The position numbers and the translations under genes are program-made. Shown here piece by piece: positions 24,224 to 35,447 of a stretch of 64,000 nucleotides of DNA; position 1 is the stretch's first letter, and the number at the start of each line of letters is the position of its first letter. The notes below the pieces were generated by a model. It saw only the letters and a program-made list of their open reading frames with translations, had not been told where the DNA came from and did not search any database. Origin of the DNA: Cornus controversa. Taxonomy: Eukaryota > Streptophyta > Magnoliopsida > Cornales > Cornaceae. Where the stretch lies: assembly GCA_026545225.1 (NCBI GenBank), contig CM048849.1, positions 45,656,336 to 45,720,335 on the forward strand. Direction: 5' to 3'.

Positions 24224-24868
24224 AGTGATTAGTTTCTCCTGTTTCTTCAAATTTTAAGGTTGCATTCTGTTGATCCAATAAGCAAGCATTCCATCATGAC
24301 CAATGGGAAGCTTCCTTGTTATTTAGTCATTTCAAATATCTTCGCATGATTTCAAGGCACGATTTTGGGGGTTAATCTGCAACTTTGGCCAGAATGCCAT
24401 TTGATTCAATCAAGAACCAAAAAAAGCTAAGGAGATCCACTATTTACAGGGTGAACAGTCGATAACTGCTTGGATTTAAACCTTTTCTATATGTATATAT
24501 ATCGACAATACTTACCTATTCACCAGTGTATAGATGAGTCCTCCTGATCGCTGATGTGTTCCAATCAAACATGAACACATCATCTTTAATTATAAAATTA
24601 AATTTTAAATGCAATAAATAAGTATAATAAATGATGTGTTCATTTTTTATTAGAAAACATCAGTGGTTAGGAGAACTCACCTATACACCGATAAGTAAGT
24701 AAGTATTGTCCTGTATGTGTGTGTATATATATATATATATATATTGCCAATTAATTAAGGTCATGCATTCGATAGTAAACGTGCTAATGTTAACGTTGAA
24801 AAGTTAATGGAAAAATTAATGTCAAAAAGTAGCTAGATAGGTCATTGTAGGATAGTTGTATATTTGTA
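23400..24868. repeat. Nested tandem duplication within copy A, unit R1
   Basis: It starts 'atttgtagatgtgcataaaa' and ends at '...cattgtaggatagttg'. It includes the shared 'gcacgattttgggggttaat' segment (about 24358). The same sequence recurs as R2 and only once in copy B (about 45890-46900). Confidence 0.85.
24503..24711. mobile_element. MITE of the 'ggacaatacttacc' family, member 1
   Basis: Inverted ends 'gacaatacttacctattcac' and a matching right arm '..aagtaagtattgtcc' surround a palindromic body with 'gatgtgttc' on both sides. It interrupts R1 but not R2, so it came after that duplication. The flanks are TA/TG repeats and the target duplication cannot be read. It is related to 28057-28344. 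Confidence 0.8.
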
Positions 24869-25883
24869 TATGTGGATAAAAAATTGATTCCTTTTATCAG
24901 GGGCGGAGCCAGGAAATTTTTTTTGGGGGGCCAAATTTACATTATGTAATTGAAATTTAAAAATATTAGCAACCAATTGTAATATAATTTTTTAAAATTT
25001 TAGTTATAGTATATATATGTTGAGAAATTTGTTTAGGAAAAAATTTTCAAAATTAAGAAAAATGCAACTTAAATAATTAGATAGAAAATTGATGTGAGAA
25101 TGAAAAAAATTAAGAAGATGAAACTATAAGTTACAACAAAAAAGTGAAGAGGTAAAGAAAAAAAATTAGAGAACCAATTTTTGTTCAACAATTAATTGTT
25201 TCAGCTTTTCAAAAATCCAATTTTTAGAAAAAGATTTTGAGTAATTTGATTCCACTTCGAAAAGATAAAAAAAATTAACTAAACAAAATCTCACAAGTTT
25301 TAACAAAATAAGATTATTTTTTTAGTGGCTTATACATAAATTAGTCATAGAATTTGTTATTTGTTAGTAAATGACCATTAAAAGTTTTAGTATATATGAT
25401 CATTGTTGTTTATAATTTCACAACACTTGTTTTTCCTCTTTTCAATTTGTCATTTAGCAAATGAAGATTGATATATAATTCTAGATGTTTTTCTTCTAAA
25501 CATCAATTCACAAAAATATTTGATAAGAAAGATTCATGGAGGGACATTAATGTTTTTCTCTTTTGAATTAATATAATAGATATTGTACATGTGTATATAT
25601 AAATAAAATAACGATTTGTTGTGATAAGGATTACAATATTAATAAACTTAAATTTTTATTTCACAATATTTGGGCGTTCAAAAGTATGGCTACAAGGTCT
25701 AAGTTTAATTTTTTTTATATAGTTTTCAAGGAGACAAACTAAATTTATTTTTAAATTTCCTATTTGAGGTCAATATATGAGTTTTTTGAAAAGATTTGGG
25801 GGGGCCAAATTGAAATTTTTAATAAATTTTAAGGTACTATTTAAAATTAATTATTTTTTTAATAGTTCAAAATGATAGTGAGT

Positions 25884-25920
<37 letters not shown>

Positions 25921-26726
25921 TTGTAATTAAAAGGTAATATTTGAATAATATTTTTCTTATAATCAAATTATATCATATCAACCGTATATGATAGTTTAAT
26001 CATTAATTCATTTATTTTTTTAGTATTTGAAAATATAAAGGTAATTTTGGTAAGCAAAATTATTTTTTTTCATTTTCATGTTATCTAAACTAACAAAATA
26101 AATTTTTTCTATAACTTTCTTGAAACAATTTCATTCTAACCAAATACATGTGGGAAAGTTAAATTTTCTTTTTTTTTTTTCATTTCTTTTCTTTTTTTAC
26201 TTAGATTCTATTTAACCAAAGGAAGCTTTAGAGTTGGGAGGTGACGTGGGAACAGAGTTTAAAAAGTTGTCCTCTCAGATGAATAATAAATATATAAATA
26301 ACTATTCCCTCCATCATGGGTCAGGTGTTGAATATGAATACCTCCGACCAACCATTGACATTGCTACCGGTAAATAGAATAAAGATAAGATCATTTCGTC
26401 TTGTCATCTATATATACCGTCTTGTCATCTATATATATATATATATATATGGAGCACAATTTTGTGTCAAAAAGTGATTGGCTTCGCCTGTTTCTTCAAA
26501 TTTGAAGGATGCATTCTGTTGACCCAATAAGCAAACATTCCATCATGACCCATCCCCTTCCTTGTTATTTAGTCGTTTCAAATATCTTCGCATGATTTCG
26601 AGGCACGATTTTGGGGGTTAATCTGCAACTTTGGCTAGAATGCCATTTGATTCAATCAAGAACCCAAAAGGCTAAGGAGATCCACTATTTACAGGGTGAA
26701 CAGTGGATAACTGCTTGGATTTAAAG

Positions 26727-26789
<63 letters not shown>

Positions 26790-26905
26790 CCAATTAATTA
26801 AGTTCATGCATTTGATAGTAAACGTGCTAATGTTAACGTTGAAAAGTTAATGGAAAAATTAATGTCAAAAAGTAGCTAGATAGGTCATTGTAGGATAGTT
26901 GGATA
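24869..26905. repeat. Nested tandem duplication within copy A, unit R2
   Basis: It repeats R1 from 'atttgtatatgtggataaaa' to 'cattgtaggatagttgg', interrupted by an insertion (24899-about 25850) and by a long (TA)n tract (about 26732-26785). Confidence 0.85.
24899..25850. mobile_element. hAT-like 'caggggcggagccagg' insertion, right end unclear
   Basis: It begins 'caggggcggagccaggaaat', a phrase I associate with plant hAT-type elements. It interrupts sequence that is continuous in R1 and in copy B ('ccttttata...cttaatagttc'). The word 'ggggggccaaatt' recurs near both ends (about 24925 and 25800). The complementary 'ctggctccgcc' right end is missing, so it is probably truncated. No protein was recognised. 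Confidence 0.55.
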
Positions 26906-27093
26906 CATATATATATATATATATATAGCATGTTCAACCATTGATTTATAGTTTTTTTATTCACTTGCTTAGTTAGGAGATGAAGAGAAGAAAAAAATGG
27001 GAAGAGCACGTGAATCACTATTTTAGCAAGGACTTGTTTCTAACCCTGGAATCATATTCACAGTTCACAGTTTCATATACACATAAATATATA

Positions 27094-27141
<48 letters not shown>

Positions 27142-27539
27142 ACAATATATATCTATACATGCATGTATATCCATGTCAGTTATATAGATACAAATAGAGC
27201 AAATAGAGTTAGTTATATATGCATGTCAGGGGATGAACTACGTACAAAATAAAAACATGCATGTGATGTTTCTTATATGAAGAGACAAGTATGGATGGTC
27301 TTTTTGTCAACAATATTAATTTCTTGGCTGGAGCTATTTAATTTATAAATCCTAAATCTTTATTCTTCCATGTCTTTGATACATAAAGAATTAAGCCGCT
27401 TTTTATGTTAAGGGAGACTTCAATTAAGTTTACATTATTCATGAATGCACGCTGCCCTTTTTTGAGGGCTTGTTTCAGGCAGTTTTTGTTTATGCAGCTA
27501 CCATGCATGTGATTTATTTGACCTCCAATCCTCCAAAAC

Positions 27540-27607
<68 letters not shown>

Positions 27608-27702
27608 AGAACTGATGCAATACACATATACCTTTACACGTTACAAAAATCACATAATGCTAGTAAGAATCATGATTGCCACTCAAAGTACTATATAAAT
27701 AT
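26906..27702. other. Gene-free DNA with long TA tracts
   Basis: Collinear with copy B (about 46905-47520). It includes (TA)n at about 27104-27137 and 27543-27603. The sequence between them has no coding exon. Confidence 0.6.
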
Positions 27703-27711
27703 ATGTGGAAT

Positions 27712-27932
27712 CAGGGGGCGTAGCCATTAAGGCACTAGTGGGTACATTAATACCCACTTAACTTTATAAATTTTCTTTTATATATATATATAGTAAATGT
27801 AATTTTTTGGGGTTTAGAATTGTGATGACCTATTAAATCTTGAGTAATGTACTCACTTAATTTTATAAAAATCAAATTATAATCCGAACTTTTGCTTTCA
27901 TACCCACTTATACAAATTCTTGGCTACGCCCT
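27712..27932. mobile_element. 221-bp TIR element with 9-bp target duplication (copy A only)
   Basis: The ends 'cagggggcgtagccat' and, reverse-complemented, 'agggcgtagccaagaa' are flanked by direct 'atgtggaat' on both sides (27703-27711 and 27933-27941). It is absent from copy B. The ends resemble hAT while the 9-bp duplication points to MULE; the superfamily is left open. Confidence 0.8.
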
Positions 27933-28056
27933 ATGTGGAATATCACGTATTGATTTCAACTCAAGAACTTGATAACTCATGCTCTAAGCTGGACATATAC
28001 TATGTAATAATTAATGCACTTCTCATCTCTAACCTATATGTGGATATGATTATAAA

Positions 28057-28344
28057 GGACAATACTTACCTACTCACCGGTGTGTAGGTGAACCCTCCTG
28101 ACCACTGATGTGTTCCAATAAAACATGAACACATCAACTTTAATTACAAAATTAAATTTAAAATGCAATAAATAAGTACAATAAATAAAGTTTAAAATGT
28201 AATAAATAAGTATAATATATGAGATTGACCTCATTTATTATACCTATTTATTACAGTTTAAAACTGATGTGTTCATTTTTTATTGGAATGCATCAGCGGT
28301 CAGGAGGGCTCACCTACACACTGGTGAGTAGGTAAGTATTGTCC
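28057..28344. mobile_element. MITE of the 'ggacaatacttacc' family, member 2 (perfect 9-bp TSD)
   Basis: The ends are 'ggacaatacttacctact' and its inverted match 'agtaggtaagtattgtcc'. The flanking 'gattataaa' is identical on both sides (28048-28056 and 28345-28353). The arms are long (30 bp or more), and the body contains 'gatgtgttc' words in opposite orientation. It is absent from copy B. The 9-bp duplication fits a Mutator-like MITE. Confidence 0.88.
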
Positions 28345-28893
28345 GATTATAAATTACATTCATTTCGAAAACAACTACTTCACGTGAAGGTAAGTATGCC
28401 CACATCTAATAATTATGCGATGAGACTCTCGTACACTAGACTATTCTTTTTAGTATAAATTACACTAATTGATAACGGTGAAATCATTCTCACTTGTTTT
28501 TGCCCTTATAGTAGAAATACTAGATTTTTTTTTTAAAAAAAATACCAACATTTGGTAATTAAATACTATTTATTCTTACAATCTTCCAAACATATATATA
28601 TCTATATATATAAAAGCAAGAGATCATTACTTTATATATATACATATATTTACCTTAAATATTTGTTGCAACAAATTAAGTTACCAAATTGTTTCGCAAT
28701 GAATCATAGCACGAAAAAACCTACTTCTTCGCATGAAATGAAATAACAAGCGTAACACAAAAGCGGTTACCAAACCACCGTAATTAGCTCGAAAGCAAAA
28801 GTGTGTTACACCATATTCATGCAAAAGAAAGAATTACGTGGGGATTAAGGCAAGATGCTCATTATTTCGAGGTCAATTCGTTGTTGGAAAATT

Positions 28894-29110
28894 AATCACT
28901 ATATAGTGTTTAACTAAACACCACTGTATATATATATATATACACACACTCATGTGGTGAATTAAGTTAGGTTAGTCAACATTAATTTATCAAAGTTGTT
29001 ACAGTGGTGTTTATATATACACACACACTCATGTGGTGAATTAAGTTAGGTTAGTCAACATTAATTTATCAAAGTTGTTACAGTGGTGTTTAGTTAAACA
29101 CTATATAGTG

Positions 29111-29113
<3 letters not shown>
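28894..29113. mobile_element. Inverted-repeat element with internal direct repeat, copy A
   Basis: A 35-bp arm beginning 'aatcactatatagtgtttaa' at 28894 is matched exactly, inverted, at about 29079-29113. Between the arms a unit of about 85 bp ('catgtggtgaattaagttag...gttacagtggtgttta') occurs twice in direct order. In copy B (about 48370-48455) the same body is present once and in the opposite orientation. Confidence 0.85.

Positions 29114-29160
<47 letters not shown>
29114..29160. repeat. (TA)n microsatellite
   Basis: A run of TA dinucleotides directly abuts the inverted-repeat element. Confidence 0.95.
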
Positions 29161-29163
<3 letters not shown>

Positions 29164-29995
29164 CTCTGTACTATATACCCCACTCTTTTCAAGTTCTACC
29201 CTTTTTAATGTAGGCTGGTGGGCATCATTTGGCAATTTTATTTGGAGTGATGACAACAATGTTATATTCCATATTTTATTTATTGGAATTGGGAGCTATA
29301 TTAAAAGTTGGAACCCCTACCGACCCCTCAAACAACAAAAAAAAAAAATTACATCTAATTCCCGTAAAAGACAAATAAGTCTTATAAAATTTTTTTTCTA
29401 TTTAAGTTCTAAAGCACTCAACTTTTCCCTTATACCCTTATCAAATTAGATTAAAAGTTTGCAATTATAATTTTCATTCAAAAGTTGATATTTAAGCCAA
29501 ATTATTCTATTTGAATATTTAAATACATCTAATTTTTTTCAATTAGCAATTAGATTGCTTACCTAATGGCTGATATCATCAAAGAAATACTCCATCGGTT
29601 CCAAAATCCTTTAGTACTTTGAGAAGTGACCAAAGTTTTTTTTTTTTGAAGTTAAATACTTCTATTTTCTTGGTACACAATCATCAAGGAATAAAAGGGA
29701 TTGATCAAAAATAAGTTGAGTAATGCTGCTAATGCATCAAAGGCAAAATGAAGCAAACAAATTGGTACTCATAACACATTCAATAAAAACACCATAAATA
29801 TTTTATAATAATTTGTGGAAATAATATCCAAAAAGGGACTCGGATAAAATTCTTACAAGGCCAGGCTAAGCCTAATATGCCCATACCGCCACAGACTCAA
29901 GCAAGAACCTAAATATTAACCAAAGGCCCAGAAATTATTGTACTTCTTTTCAAACCTATCTTTAGTAGTAATACATTTTAGTTTCTCTTCTTCCA

Positions 29996-32900
29996 CTACA
30001 GACAGTTTTGCTTTAGCTCAATCAAACCAGATACTGTTCCACCAGCATTTTCACACGACGATTCAGCAGGTTGATTATTGTATGTGAGCTTCACATCTTC
30101 CATTCTTAGGCTGCATGGATATTTCTCGCTACAGTCGAAATTCACCGCAACTTCAGTCGCCGATGATCCATGAATGTCTTGATATGTCACATCGCTAATC
30201 TTCACACCCGAGACCTAAGAAATGAAAACCAAGAGCATATTAATACAACAAGTTCATTACTTTTCTACAAGAGAACAATTTTATATAAATGGGCTGAATA
30301 TAAGCAAAAGGCCCATAGAGAATGGCCCAGAAAGGCCAAAAGTCAGCAGAAATAATCATCATGATATCCCCAATTTATACTAATGGGCTCAATCTAAGCC
30401 CATTTAGAATGGCCTTATAAAGTCTAGTGCTTTTCAAGTTATCTCCAATATATATATGCTGGGCTGAACCAAAGAAGGCCCATATGGAAGGGCACAGTAA
30501 GGACCAAAAAGCCAATAGTGCTTGTCAAGTTACATACCACTTTCAACATGATGAACAACCAACGTTGATGAGTATGAATATTATTTAATTTCCATAAACG
30601 CACTTCAAAGATCATACCTGGCCGGGGCAGTTTTCCTTGTCGGGGCAGTAATTCTGGGTGATGATGACGGGATTTTGGACATTTACCATAGTGGCATGCT
30701 GGAAAAGAACCCCTCTAACAAAGCCATTGCTTGGCCTACCCCATGTCTTTATCCTCACACCATTCTCAGTACCGGTAAAAGTAACGGTTTTAACTGTCAC
30801 ATTCTGCACACCAGCCTCTTGAGATTCCTTGCCCAAACTCCCAATACTGCACCAACATATATATATATATTAGCAAAACATATATACATATAATCTATAT
30901 AATTAAATAATATTACAACACACATAAACAATAAATAAAAAAATTCATAGATCTTTTAACACTATTTTACAGAAGTGACTATTATGAAGCTCTTGTACTT
31001 AGATTATCAATTTGGTCAACTATATATATATATATATACACACACACATGTATAATTTTATATCATTCAGACTTAAATGAATCCCTTTTGAATTCCCTTT
31101 TCGTAAGATAAAAGGGAAGACCTATCATAATATTACACAAAATAATAACACTTATATATAATGGATACTTGTATTAGTGTATATATATATATATATATAT
31201 CAACCTGATTCCATGACCAGGGCCGCAAGCAACGTTCTCAATCCACAAATTGGAGGTGCCAGGGCCAATTGAGACGCAGTCATCGCCGGTAGCAATCCTA
31301 GAGTTTAAGATAGTGACGCCAGACGATGACTGCACGTGAATGCCGTCGGTGTTGGGGCTGTTGCCGGAGGCCGAGACCTTCACACCTTCCACCATCACGT
31401 TCTGGCAGCTATTAATGACAATGTGGAACATCTGACTGTTTAGCGAAGTAAATCCAGTGATCACTATATCGTTCGAATTGGAAAATTCAAGTGACTGCAC
31501 AAAAAAGAAAAACCACAATTATATAAAAACATAATACTTTATACTTTATCTAATATAATATATATATATATATATATATCATTACTTGGAGCAATAAGTT
31601 TACATAGACAAGTCAAAATATCAGAGCATGCCTGCGTAGACTAAAACAATTCTATATGTGCGTGTATATATGTGCGTCTGTATCTGTATGTATAGATATG
31701 AAGAAGCACTAAATCAAGCTTATGATTTCTCTATGAAATATTGAAAAAAAATATATCTGCATGACCCTAATGGAAGCTACCACAGGACAACATTGTTGAC
31801 CATTGAAGTCCGAAATTAGTGGACCACAATATATTATTTGTATGTAAATCATGATCAAGTTTATGATTTTTCAATGAAATCCAGATAATATGGTACAGTG
31901 ACCCACATGGAATTAACTAATATGGCATAACCAAAAGGTTGACCTTTCTAGCCAGAAAACAGTGGACCATAATTGGTCTGTGGTATTATGCCAAATTGGC
32001 AATAAATCAGTTCCATAACCGTAACCCCACTTGGCAGTAAAAATATTTATTTCAAACTTTTTTCCATAACTGTCAATGCTTAATTGAGACTTCCCGTTTG
32101 GTAACCAAGAAAACAGGAGAAAAGGAATAACGGAAAGCAACATTCATTTGAAAAAATAAACAAAAAGTTTGAAATAGCCTAATTTTGGATGACTCATGCG
32201 CCCACCTTGTGAAATTAACAATACTACCCCAATCTAATCACAATTGACTATTATTGGATTTAGAAATTGTGGCTATTATAGTTCTCTTAACCAATGGAAA
32301 TTCTCATTTTTCTTTGATAACAGTGAACATATTTATTTCAAACTTTTAAGCCCAAAAACAGTGAACATATTTATTTCAAACTTTTAAGCCCAAAAACAGT
32401 GAACATATTTATTTCAAACTTTTTTCCGTAACTGTCAATGCTTAATTGAGACTTCCCGTTTGGTAACCAAGAAAACAGGAGAAAAAGGTAAAACGGAAAG
32501 CAACATTCATTTGAAAAAATAAACAAAAAGTTTGTAATAGCCTAATTTTGGATGACTCATGCACCCACCTTGTGAAATGACAATACTACCCCAGTCTAAT
32601 CACAGTTGACTAAAATGATAATATATCATTAGCTCAGTACTATATTTCTAAACTAATGTAAGCAGCATGCATCAGCTGAATTGTACGAACCAAATTCAGC
32701 TGATATATTTATACCGAGTGTATTATAGTACACAAGGGGTCCAAATTATGAAAATGCTAAAATGGTGTTTTTGTCATTTCAACAACGTACCGTAGCTCCA
32801 CTAGGACAATTCTTGCCGGAAGCCTTACAAGTCCACAAACCAGTTCCTTGGCCGTCAAGGGTTCCACCGTGGATGGCCACTCCATTGACTCTCTCAAAAA

Positions 32901-33240
32901 TTACCCAGTTACCAGTGTTTCCTATGACCTGATAATCTGAGGGCGCTACAAGAGTACCATCGATACGTATGGTGATGGCGCCATTCTTGCATGGCCCAGA
33001 GAACCGGACATTACCAAGCAAGTACTGGCCCGGTGGCACATAGATCGTGGCCGGGCTGGGCGAGCCACAAGCTTGAGCCCATGCACTCAAGAAGGACTTG
33101 GTGGAATCGGTCTTGCCATCAGGTTTGGCTCCTAAACTCAACACATTTATTGTATTATCTGCCTTCGCTGGTGATTGGGTAAAGAAGATGAAAAGAAGTG
33201 AAAAAACAAGAGAAGTGATCATGGGGTGCACCATTTTCAT
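29996..33240 (-). CDS. Exopolygalacturonase-like GH28 pectinase, copy B (4 exons)
   Basis: The exons are 33240-32791, 31494-31205, 30846-30618 and 30214-29996, with the same lengths (450, 290, 229 and 219 nt) and phases as copy A, giving 395 aa. The signal peptide and the NTDG, GDDC, GHGIS and RIKTW motifs are all kept. By eye about 15 residues differ from copy A. Exon 2 has six (for example K172M and G179S) around residues 159-186, just before the catalytic block. Exon 1 shows about 19 base changes in 450 but only five residue changes, which suggests purifying selection. The substrate should again be pectic galacturonan in the cell wall. Intron 1 carries an extra local duplication (32042-32611). 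The promoter is nearly identical to copy A as far as about 33700. Confidence 0.93.
32042..32611. repeat. Intron-1 local duplication in PG copy B
   Basis: About 208 bp ('aatatttatttcaaactttt' to '..ttgacta') occurs at 32042-32250 and again at 32405-32611. Between them a 38-bp unit ('acagtgaacatatttatttc...aagcccaaaa') is repeated in tandem at 32320-32404. Copy A has a single copy (about 7340-7550). Confidence 0.88.
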
Positions 33241-33347
33241 ATGAGAGAGAGAGAGATATATAGGTATATATGTGTGTAAATATATCTAGAGAGAGAGAGA
33301 GAGAGAATGGGAGTTGATGGTGAGGAGTTGGAGCGGTTTGAGGAGGG

Positions 33348-33355
33348 TATTTATA
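33348..33355 (-). promoter_or_regulatory. TATA box of PG copy B
   Basis: TATAAATA on the minus strand, about 108 bp upstream of the ATG. A CT-rich leader (GA repeats on plus at about 33286-33306) is slightly longer than in copy A. Confidence 0.65.
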
Positions 33356-33397
33356 GAGGATTTGAATGCATGTTTGGATAGTAAAAATTAAAATCAA

Positions 33398-33711
33398 TCC
33401 AATCGCGCCGAAACTGGGAGCGAGGTATGTTGCTTGTACACATTTTTTCTTCTATGTCTTAATTACTGAAATGTCCTTGCTTTGGAACTGAAATTGCATT
33501 TATGAGTGTGTAATGTTTGTTCTCCTTGGTCCTACCAAAGATCTTTTGGCTCTGTTTGGTTTCTAGATTTGGTCATAGGTGAAACAGAAAAGACTTTTTC
33601 GGCTATACCGTACTAGAAGAATAGGGGAAGAGATAAATATTTAATTTTATATGTTTGTTTAACTTTCATTTTTCTATATTCTTCAACCATTTATTTCTAA
33701 TATTTTACTTT
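33398..33711. other. Conserved upstream region of PG copy B
   Basis: It is nearly identical to 8694-8990 of copy A and therefore likely holds the shared proximal promoter. No other feature was recognised. Confidence 0.5.
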
Positions 33712-33822
33712 GTAATAATTATGTGAGGAAATTAAGAAAATATAAATTGCTTGATTTTTTCCTTTTTCTTTTCTTTTCTTTTTTAATATTAAATTCGTAA
33801 ACCAAACACAAATAATATTTCG

Positions 33823-34280
33823 TTTGACAGGAAGAAAGAAAATTGAATAAAAGAGAGAGAGAATGAGGGATGAATGAGACAGTTCTAAATAAAAGATTGT
33901 GTTATGGTTAGATGGAACATAAGAAATGATGGACGAAACATCCTGTGAAAGAGTTTGTTCGTAAGAAGAGAAGGAAAGGGAGAGTTTTAATTTATTTTTA
34001 TCATTATACACGTCACTATTTATAATACTGCTTTGAACATTTATTATGAAAAGGATATTTTGAATTTTTAAAAAAATTATAAAGATAGTTTTGTAATTTA
34101 AAATATTTTTCATAATCTTGTCTTCTTCCTTCATGACTTTCGTCCAAAATTTGGAGGGATGAAAAATTACGAACTCTCTTTTCTCTTCTCTCTTTGCCTC
34201 ATCTTTGACAAACGAAAAAAAAATTGTTTATTCCCTTCTATCTTTCTTCCACTTCTCTTAATTCCTTCCTTTCTGTCAAA
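33823..34280. mobile_element. Inverted-repeat insertion candidate upstream of PG copy B
   Basis: 'tttgacaggaagaaagaaaa' at 33823 pairs with '..ttccttcctttctgtcaaa' ending at 34280. The surrounding 0.9 kb (33712-34605) has no counterpart in copy A. The body is purine-rich on the left and pyrimidine-rich on the right. The boundaries and target duplication are uncertain. Confidence 0.5.
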
Positions 34281-34605
34281 TATGAGAACTCCAACAAAAA
34301 AGAAAAGATAATCACCTTTCAAAAAAAAAAACTAGCTTATTCTAGTCATCAAAGTGGTGACATGTTAAATTTATAATTTTAAATTATTTTCAGCAATTAT
34401 GTGATTTTGTATTACCAAAAGAGAAAAGAAAGAGTAACACTAGCTACAATATAATATAAAAGAAAAAAAAAAGAGTATATAGTGTTAATTAAAACCCTCC
34501 TCTTTGAATAAATTTATGATACGAGTCAAAGCACACAAAATATGAATTTTAAAAACTACCAAAAAATAAAATGGATATCACTAACATTTACCATTTCTTT
34601 CACAC

Positions 34606-35438
34606 ACGAAAGAATAACAAAATAATGATTATTAATCTCTCTTCTTTTATTTATTTATTTTTATCACCTAAATTTTATATCAAATATATATGAGATCACT
34701 TTTATTTTCTTTCATTCCAACTCAAATAAAGTCCTAGCTAATAAATTCAAAAATAACATCAATGAATGAGCACAGAGCACACGTACGGGCGTTAAATATA
34801 AGTATATATGTATATGGTTGCTTGAGATAGGAGAATTTCGAAAGTTAGTTAAATTCAAATATATATGTGGTAGACGACCGTTAACGTGACATAACAAAAC
34901 TAAAACATCCCTCCAACCCTTCTCCGTTAATTCTGGTGCATGTTATGTGTATATATATACACACACAAACACGTTATATACGTGTATGGGACTTTTGTAT
35001 TGCTTTAAGCGCAAGATCAACGCCTCCATTCCTGCCCTTCTAGTCTATGTCCGCCACCTCCGTATATGGTAACCACATTTTCCTTCTTATTTGCGTAAGT
35101 TACCAAAACATCTTTCACACACACATATGATATATTCACATATGCATATACACACACAGACACACACAATATATATAATGGCTTTCAAAAAAATCCACTT
35201 ATTGTAGTAATTAAAAGTAAGTCAAGTCCGTTTATGCCCTCTCTCTCTTTCGCAAGGTTATGTTGGGCTCCACCGTGGTCTTGTGATTTGTATGGCACAT
35301 TCTTGTAAGAATTGCCTTATTTATATTTATATTTCAAAATAGTATAAATTTTGAATTGTTTTCTCAAGGCTTAATTTGTTAAATTTTAAGTTTAATTGGA
35401 AAGAATAAAATAATTTAATTTAAGAAAGGTGATATGAG
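34606..35438. other. Gene-free DNA collinear with copy A
   Basis: It matches about 9043-9970 of copy A. It has CA/TA microsatellites at about 34960 and 35120-35180. No gene was seen. Confidence 0.55.
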
Positions 35439-35447
35439 AAAATTAAA

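Larger units (their letters stand above)
22462..26227. mobile_element. Candidate Tourist-like element, enlarged by internal duplication
   Basis: The left end 'ggctttgtttggttag' is preceded by TTA. The right end (reverse complement 'agcttcctttggttaa') is followed by TTA and then 'gagttgggagg', the same host repeat seen left of the element. A second, damaged right end lies at about 23770-23795. A nested tandem duplication (23400-26905) and further insertions account for the present 3.8 kb. Its right end is recognisable in copy B at about 46280-46310. The assignment is inferential. Confidence 0.45.
4841..29556. repeat. Segmental tandem duplication, copy A (24.7 kb)
   Basis: The copy starts at 'gcttacctaatggctgat' (4841), the same sequence that starts copy B at 29557. 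The end of copy A ('acatctaatttttttcaatt', ending 'agatt' at 29556) matches the end of copy B at 49055. The order of features is the same in both copies: polygalacturonase, SINE, hairpin MITE, MULE-like element, 0.48-kb MITE, GGT array and the 'gcacgattttgggggttaat' segment. Copy A is longer because of copy-specific insertions or retained DNA. The orientation is direct (head to tail). Confidence 0.95.

Noticed and set aside
27338-27730. Open frames with long Ile-Tyr runs
   Set aside because: They are translations of (TA)n tracts; the same happens at about 6480, 29100, 47470 and 48690.
31913-32143. A 76-codon minus-strand frame kept in both PG copies (also 7214-7441)
   Set aside because: It lies wholly in intron 1, and its conservation is explained by the recent duplication. 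The spliced PG model needs no extra exon there.
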